This document shows, piece by piece, positions 7,541 through 9,835 of a DNA stretch of 9,835 nt. Source of the stretch: JBQTHP01 sp052389755. Its GTDB lineage: Bacteria > Pseudomonadota > Gammaproteobacteria > Steroidobacterales > Steroidobacteraceae. The notes under the pieces are model-generated. The model saw nothing but the letters and a program-made list of their open reading frames with translations, searched no databases and had not been told where the DNA came from. The position numbers and the translations under genes were made by a program. Each line of letters begins with the position of its first letter. The first letter of the stretch is position 1. The DNA is taken from contig JBQTHP010000222.1 of NCBI GenBank assembly GCA_052389755.1, positions 1-9,835 of the forward strand, in the 5' to 3' direction.

Positions 7541-7816
7541 AGATCTGACGCTGCGAAACAGCGAGGGGAGCACACAGCGGTCGTGGCCAGCTGGAAGGCG
7601 TTTTTCGAGGACAAGGAGGCGCCGTTCTCCTACGAATCGGCGGAATTCGAAGTGCTCGATTCCGGCGCGTGGGCGCACAGCAACGGGCCGGTGCACGCTC
7701 GCGGCGGCAAGCGCGTCGGGACATTCAACTCGATCTGGCGGCGTGAAGCGGATGGAACCTGGAAGGTGATCTTCGACAAGGGATGTGGCGCCCGCACGTG
7801 CGCATCCGCGCAATGA
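7541..7816 (+). pseudogene. C-terminal half of an NTF2-like (SnoaL/DUF4440-type) protein
   Basis: A frame open from 7541 to the TGA at 7814-7816 encodes AVVASWKAFFEDKEAPFSYESAEFEVLDSG, then SNGPVHARGGKRVGTFNSIWRREADGTWKVIFDKGCG. This resembles the second half of NTF2-like DUF4440/SnoaL proteins, in which a WK.FFE..APFSW segment leads to FNSIWR...G.W+IVFDKG. These are small cone-shaped folds, usually about 130-170 residues, with assorted enzymatic or binding roles. The first half is absent, the frame is closed by a TGA at 7538-7540, and it begins 12 bases after the receptor stop. A GTG at 7583 could start a 77-residue product, and a GGGGAG lies 12 bases upstream, but that would leave only half a fold. 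I therefore call it a truncated remnant. An alternative is that it is the tail of an integron-type cassette, because a structured site follows directly. Confidence 0.6.
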
Positions 7817-7818
7817 GG

Positions 7819-7936
7819 GCGTAACAGCCCTCCGTCGGGTTACAGGCCGGCGATCCCGCCGCGCAGCGAGAACACGGGCTCGGGGTTCCCTCGCTCGCTG
7901 CGCTCGCTCGGCGCCGCTGAGCGCGGGCGGTTATGC
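7819..7936 (+). repeat. attC-like structured segment with imperfect terminal inverted repeats
   Basis: The ends gcgtaacagccctc (7819-7832) and gcgggcggttatgc (7923-7936) are complementary at 11 of 14 positions. They carry the AAC ... GTT triplets at the places expected for the outer R boxes of an integron attC site, although each box departs from RYYYAAC/GTTRRRY at one base. Inside lies a perfect 10-bp inverted repeat (gcgcagcgag 7861-7870, ctcgctgcgc 7894-7903) in a run of gctcg units. The left end falls 3 bases after the stop of the preceding fragment, as in a gene cassette. No integrase gene or second attC is in the window, so it may instead be another GC-rich palindromic repeat. Confidence 0.35.
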
Positions 7937-8022
7937 GTCAGGCGGGGCGTGATCACATGTGCACAACGTTGCTTTGGGCCAGACGCGGAACGCTGATCGG
8001 AGCGTGCTTCGGCATCACTGCG

Positions 8023-8515
8023 GAAGGCACGCTCGTCTATCCAGGTGTCACAGGCGCCGTGAACTGGCCCAGCCCGACCTACGACCCGCGCACCAAGGTC
8101 TTCTACGTTCAGGCTCAGGATAACTTTGCAAGCTTCTATTACAAGACGAAGCAGAAGTACGAGTCGGGAGCCGAATTCAAGGGCGGCAGTACGCGCGGCG
8201 AACCCCGGCGTAGAGCACTACGGCGTCATCAAGGCGATCGAGGTGGCGACCGGGAGAATTCTCTGGGAGTTCAAGCTCGTCGCTCCTGCCGCAGGCGGCG
8301 TGCTCTCTACTGCAAGTGGCCTCGTGTTCAGCGGCAACCGCGAGGGCATGTTCTTTGCGCTGAATGCAAGAACGGGACAGCCCGTGTGGCGGCTCCAGAC
8401 CGGCGGCATGATCGTCGCGAACCCCATCAGCTTCCTCGTGAATGGCAGGCAGCACGTTGCGATCGCCGCGGGCGCATCGATCTTTGTTTTCGCTAACGAC
8501 GAGGCCACGCCATGA
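8023..8515 (+). pseudogene. PQQ-dependent dehydrogenase, C-terminal fragment with a frameshift
   Basis: Two frames together encode the end of a quinoprotein alcohol/glucose dehydrogenase-type beta-propeller. Frame one (8023 to about 8195) reads EGTLVYPGVTGAVNWPSPTYDP...FYVQAQDNFASFYYKTKQKY..GAEFKGGSTR. The continuation reads NPGVEHYGVIKAIEVATGRILWEFKL, GGVLSTASGLVFSGNREGMFFALNARTGQPVWRLQTGG, ANPISFLVNGRQHVAIAAG, but lies in the next frame. The join is within acgcgcggcg at 8191-8200 and amounts to one extra base (or two lost). Such enzymes oxidise alcohols or sugars in the periplasm with PQQ. Here only the last propeller blades remain; the signal peptide and the blades that carry the catalytic Asp are missing. 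Upstream of about 8020 similarity stops, and the leader encoded from ATG 7933 does not look like this family. The stop overlaps the next gene's start (ATGA), a relic of an operon. Confidence 0.75.
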
Positions 8516-9835
8516 CCGCTGAGCGAATGATTGGAATCCAGGTTGGGGCAGTGTCCTTTCTCGATGAAGGAACGGAGCAGGTTCTCGACACTGTCCAGGA
8601 ACGGGGTGCTGTGAACACTCTGTTCGTCGCCAGTTTCTCGTACGGCCGCGGCATCGGCGGCCGGCAGGTCGAGGGGCAACCGCTGCCCGATCACGGCAAG
8701 CAGGAGTACGACCCGGAGTTCCATGGGGGTAACTTCGCCACGCCGCACGCCGAGTACTACAGCCGCACCTCGCTGAAACAGACCCGCGCGCCCGACTATG
8801 GCGATTACGATGTCCTCGCTGACGTTATTCCTCGTGCCCATCGTCGCGGAATGAAGGTCTACGCCTGGTACGAGGACCATTTCCGACCCGACGTTCCCGG
8901 ATTGGATCACCTGAGGGAGGTCGACTGGCGAGGTCAGCGTGCGAACCCGCTTCATCCGCTGGCCACTCCGCTTTGCGCCCTGCATCCCGACTATCGCGAG
9001 TTCGTCCAGGGGCTCACGAGGGATTACTGCGAGCACTATGAGATCGACGGTCTGATGTGGGGCTCGGAGCGGCAAGGGCCCCTGCACAATGCGCTGACGG
9101 CAAGGCCGGAGGGCAACGGCGATACGGCGCGGGTCACGTGCTTCTGCGAGTTTCACCGGCAGGCAGCCAAGGCGAGAGGCATCGATGTCGCCGGGGCAAT
9201 CGAGGGATTTTCCAAGCTCGATCGCTTCGTTCGCGCCGCGCGGGCACGCCAGCGTCCGAACGATGGCTACTTCGTGGAATTCTGGCGGCTGCTGCTCGAG
9301 TACCCGCAGCTCCTCGCGTGGGAAAAACTCTGGACCGACGGCAAGCACGCGCTCTACGCGGACATTCTCCATGCCGCGAAGAAGAGTCGGCCGCAGGTGC
9401 AGGTCGGCTTCCACGTGTGGCACCTGAATTCATTCAGCCCCTTCTTCCGCGCCGAGCAGCATTACGCCGAGCTCGCCCGGATCGCGGATTTCCTGAAGAT
9501 CGTCGCGTACAACAACAGCGGCGGCCCGCGATATGCCGAGTACATCGGTTTCGCGGCAGCAACGCTGTTTCGCGATCTGACTCCCGGACAGCTTCTCCGG
9601 TTGTACAACTCGTGGCTGGGGTACGAGGGTGAAGCGTCGCTCGATCAACTGCCCAAGACAGGTCTTTCATCTGAGTACGTCTACCGCGAAACCCGGCGCG
9701 CCGTGGCTGGCGTCGCGGAAACGGGCTGCAGAATCTATCCCGGCATCGACATCGATATCCCCACCGAGCTGAGCCAGAAGCGCACGTCGCCGGATGACGT
9801 TCATGGCGCGAGCACTGCGGCACTGAAGGCGGGTG
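8512..9835 (+). CDS. Putative TIM-barrel glycoside-hydrolase-like protein, 3' end beyond the window
   Basis: The frame is open from ATG 8512 through the right edge, giving 441 codons without a stop. There is no signal peptide, so the product looks cytoplasmic. The order of segments suggests a beta/alpha barrel: IGIQVGAVSF (about 7-16), NTLFVASFSYG (35-45), GMKVYAWYEDHF (113-124), YEIDGLMWGSERQGP (177-190), VQVGFHVWH (296-304), FLKIVAYNNSGGP (328-339) and GCRIYPGIDIDIP (405-417). Acidic residues at strand ends (Glu121, Asp122, Glu186) are candidates for catalysis but unproven. This resembles the uncharacterised glycoside-hydrolase-like proteins found beside PQQ-propeller genes, a recollection I cannot verify here. 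Its start overlaps the stop of the broken dehydrogenase by ATGA, so it was probably translationally coupled to it. Only a weak GAGG at 8500-8503 precedes the start. Codon use and lack of stops suggest it is intact so far. The substrate is unknown. Confidence 0.65.
   Translation, partial: MTAERMIGIQVGAVSFLDEGTEQVLDTVQERGAVNTLFVASFSYGRGIGGRQVEGQPLPDHGKQEYDPEFHGGNFATPHAEYYSRTSLKQTRAPDYGDYDVLADVIPRAHRRGMKVYAWYEDHFRPDVPGLDHLREVDWRGQRANPLHPLATPLCALHPDYREFVQGLTRDYCEHYEIDGLMWGSERQGPLHNALTARPEGNGDTARVTCFCEFHRQAAKARGIDVAGAIEGFSKLDRFVRAARARQRPNDGYFVEFWRLLLEYPQLLAWEKLWTDGKHALYADILHAAKKSRPQVQVGFHVWHLNSFSPFFRAEQHYAELARIADFLKIVAYNNSGGPRYAEYIGFAAATLFRDLTPGQLLRLYNSWLGYEGEASLDQLPKTGLSSEYVYRETRRAVAGVAETGCRIYPGIDIDIPTELSQKRTSPDDVHGASTAALKAG

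Noticed and set aside
7549..7563. Stem-loop after the receptor gene as a terminator
   Set aside because: Only a 5-bp stem (cgctg / cagcg), with no T-run after it.
6797..7813. 338-codon minus-strand frame across the receptor end and the NTF2-like fragment
   Set aside because: It spans two unrelated plus-strand coding stretches and shows no motifs of its own.
7933..8022. Start of the dehydrogenase gene at ATG 7933
   Set aside because: The leader has no ribosome binding site and no similarity to the family; recognisable sequence begins only at about 8023.
8218..9423. 401-codon minus-strand frame
   Set aside because: It lies opposite the dehydrogenase fragment and the barrel-protein gene, both of which have coherent plus-strand protein motifs.

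Overview
The window is high-GC proteobacterial DNA. A winged-helix/TPR regulator, an UrcA-family protein and a large TonB-dependent receptor lie together on one strand. This combination is familiar from Steroidobacter/Xanthomonadales-type gammaproteobacteria and from Sphingomonas/Caulobacter-type alphaproteobacteria. The sequence alone does not settle which. No tRNA, rRNA or CRISPR array was seen.

Layout. (1) Positions 1-146 hold, on the minus strand, the 3' part of an IS91-family (HUH) transposase gene, cut just upstream of its HUH motif. (2) It abuts a proA (gamma-glutamyl phosphate reductase) body that has lost its own 5' end and also lacks an internal in-frame block of about 28 codons; I call it a pseudogene. 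(3) The intact core follows: a one-component membrane-anchored regulator (1421-3796), a small exported UrcA-family protein (3950-4309), and a 1008-residue TonB-dependent receptor (4502-7528). The gap between urcA and the receptor gene holds a strong 17-bp-stem hairpin and a second dyad just before the receptor's ribosome binding site. (4) From 7541 to 8515 the DNA is a patchwork. It contains the C-terminal half of an NTF2-like (SnoaL/DUF4440-type) protein, a structured GC-rich segment whose ends resemble an integron attC site, and the C-terminal part of a PQQ-dependent dehydrogenase that is truncated and frameshifted. (5) An ATGA overlap then leads into an open, apparently healthy gene (8512 to the window end) for a cytoplasmic-looking, probably TIM-barrel protein resembling uncharacterised glycoside-hydrolase-like families.

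The working hypothesis is an outer-membrane nutrient-uptake locus: the receptor imports a substrate, and the regulator may sense something related. Recombination scars lie on both sides, with an IS91 fragment on the left and a possible integron-like scar on the right. The glycoside-hydrolase-like gene suggests a carbohydrate or glycoside theme on the right, but nothing here proves that it works with the receptor. Four damaged genes in under 10 kb point to an accessory, recombining region or to a composite assembly; read coverage over the junctions would tell which.
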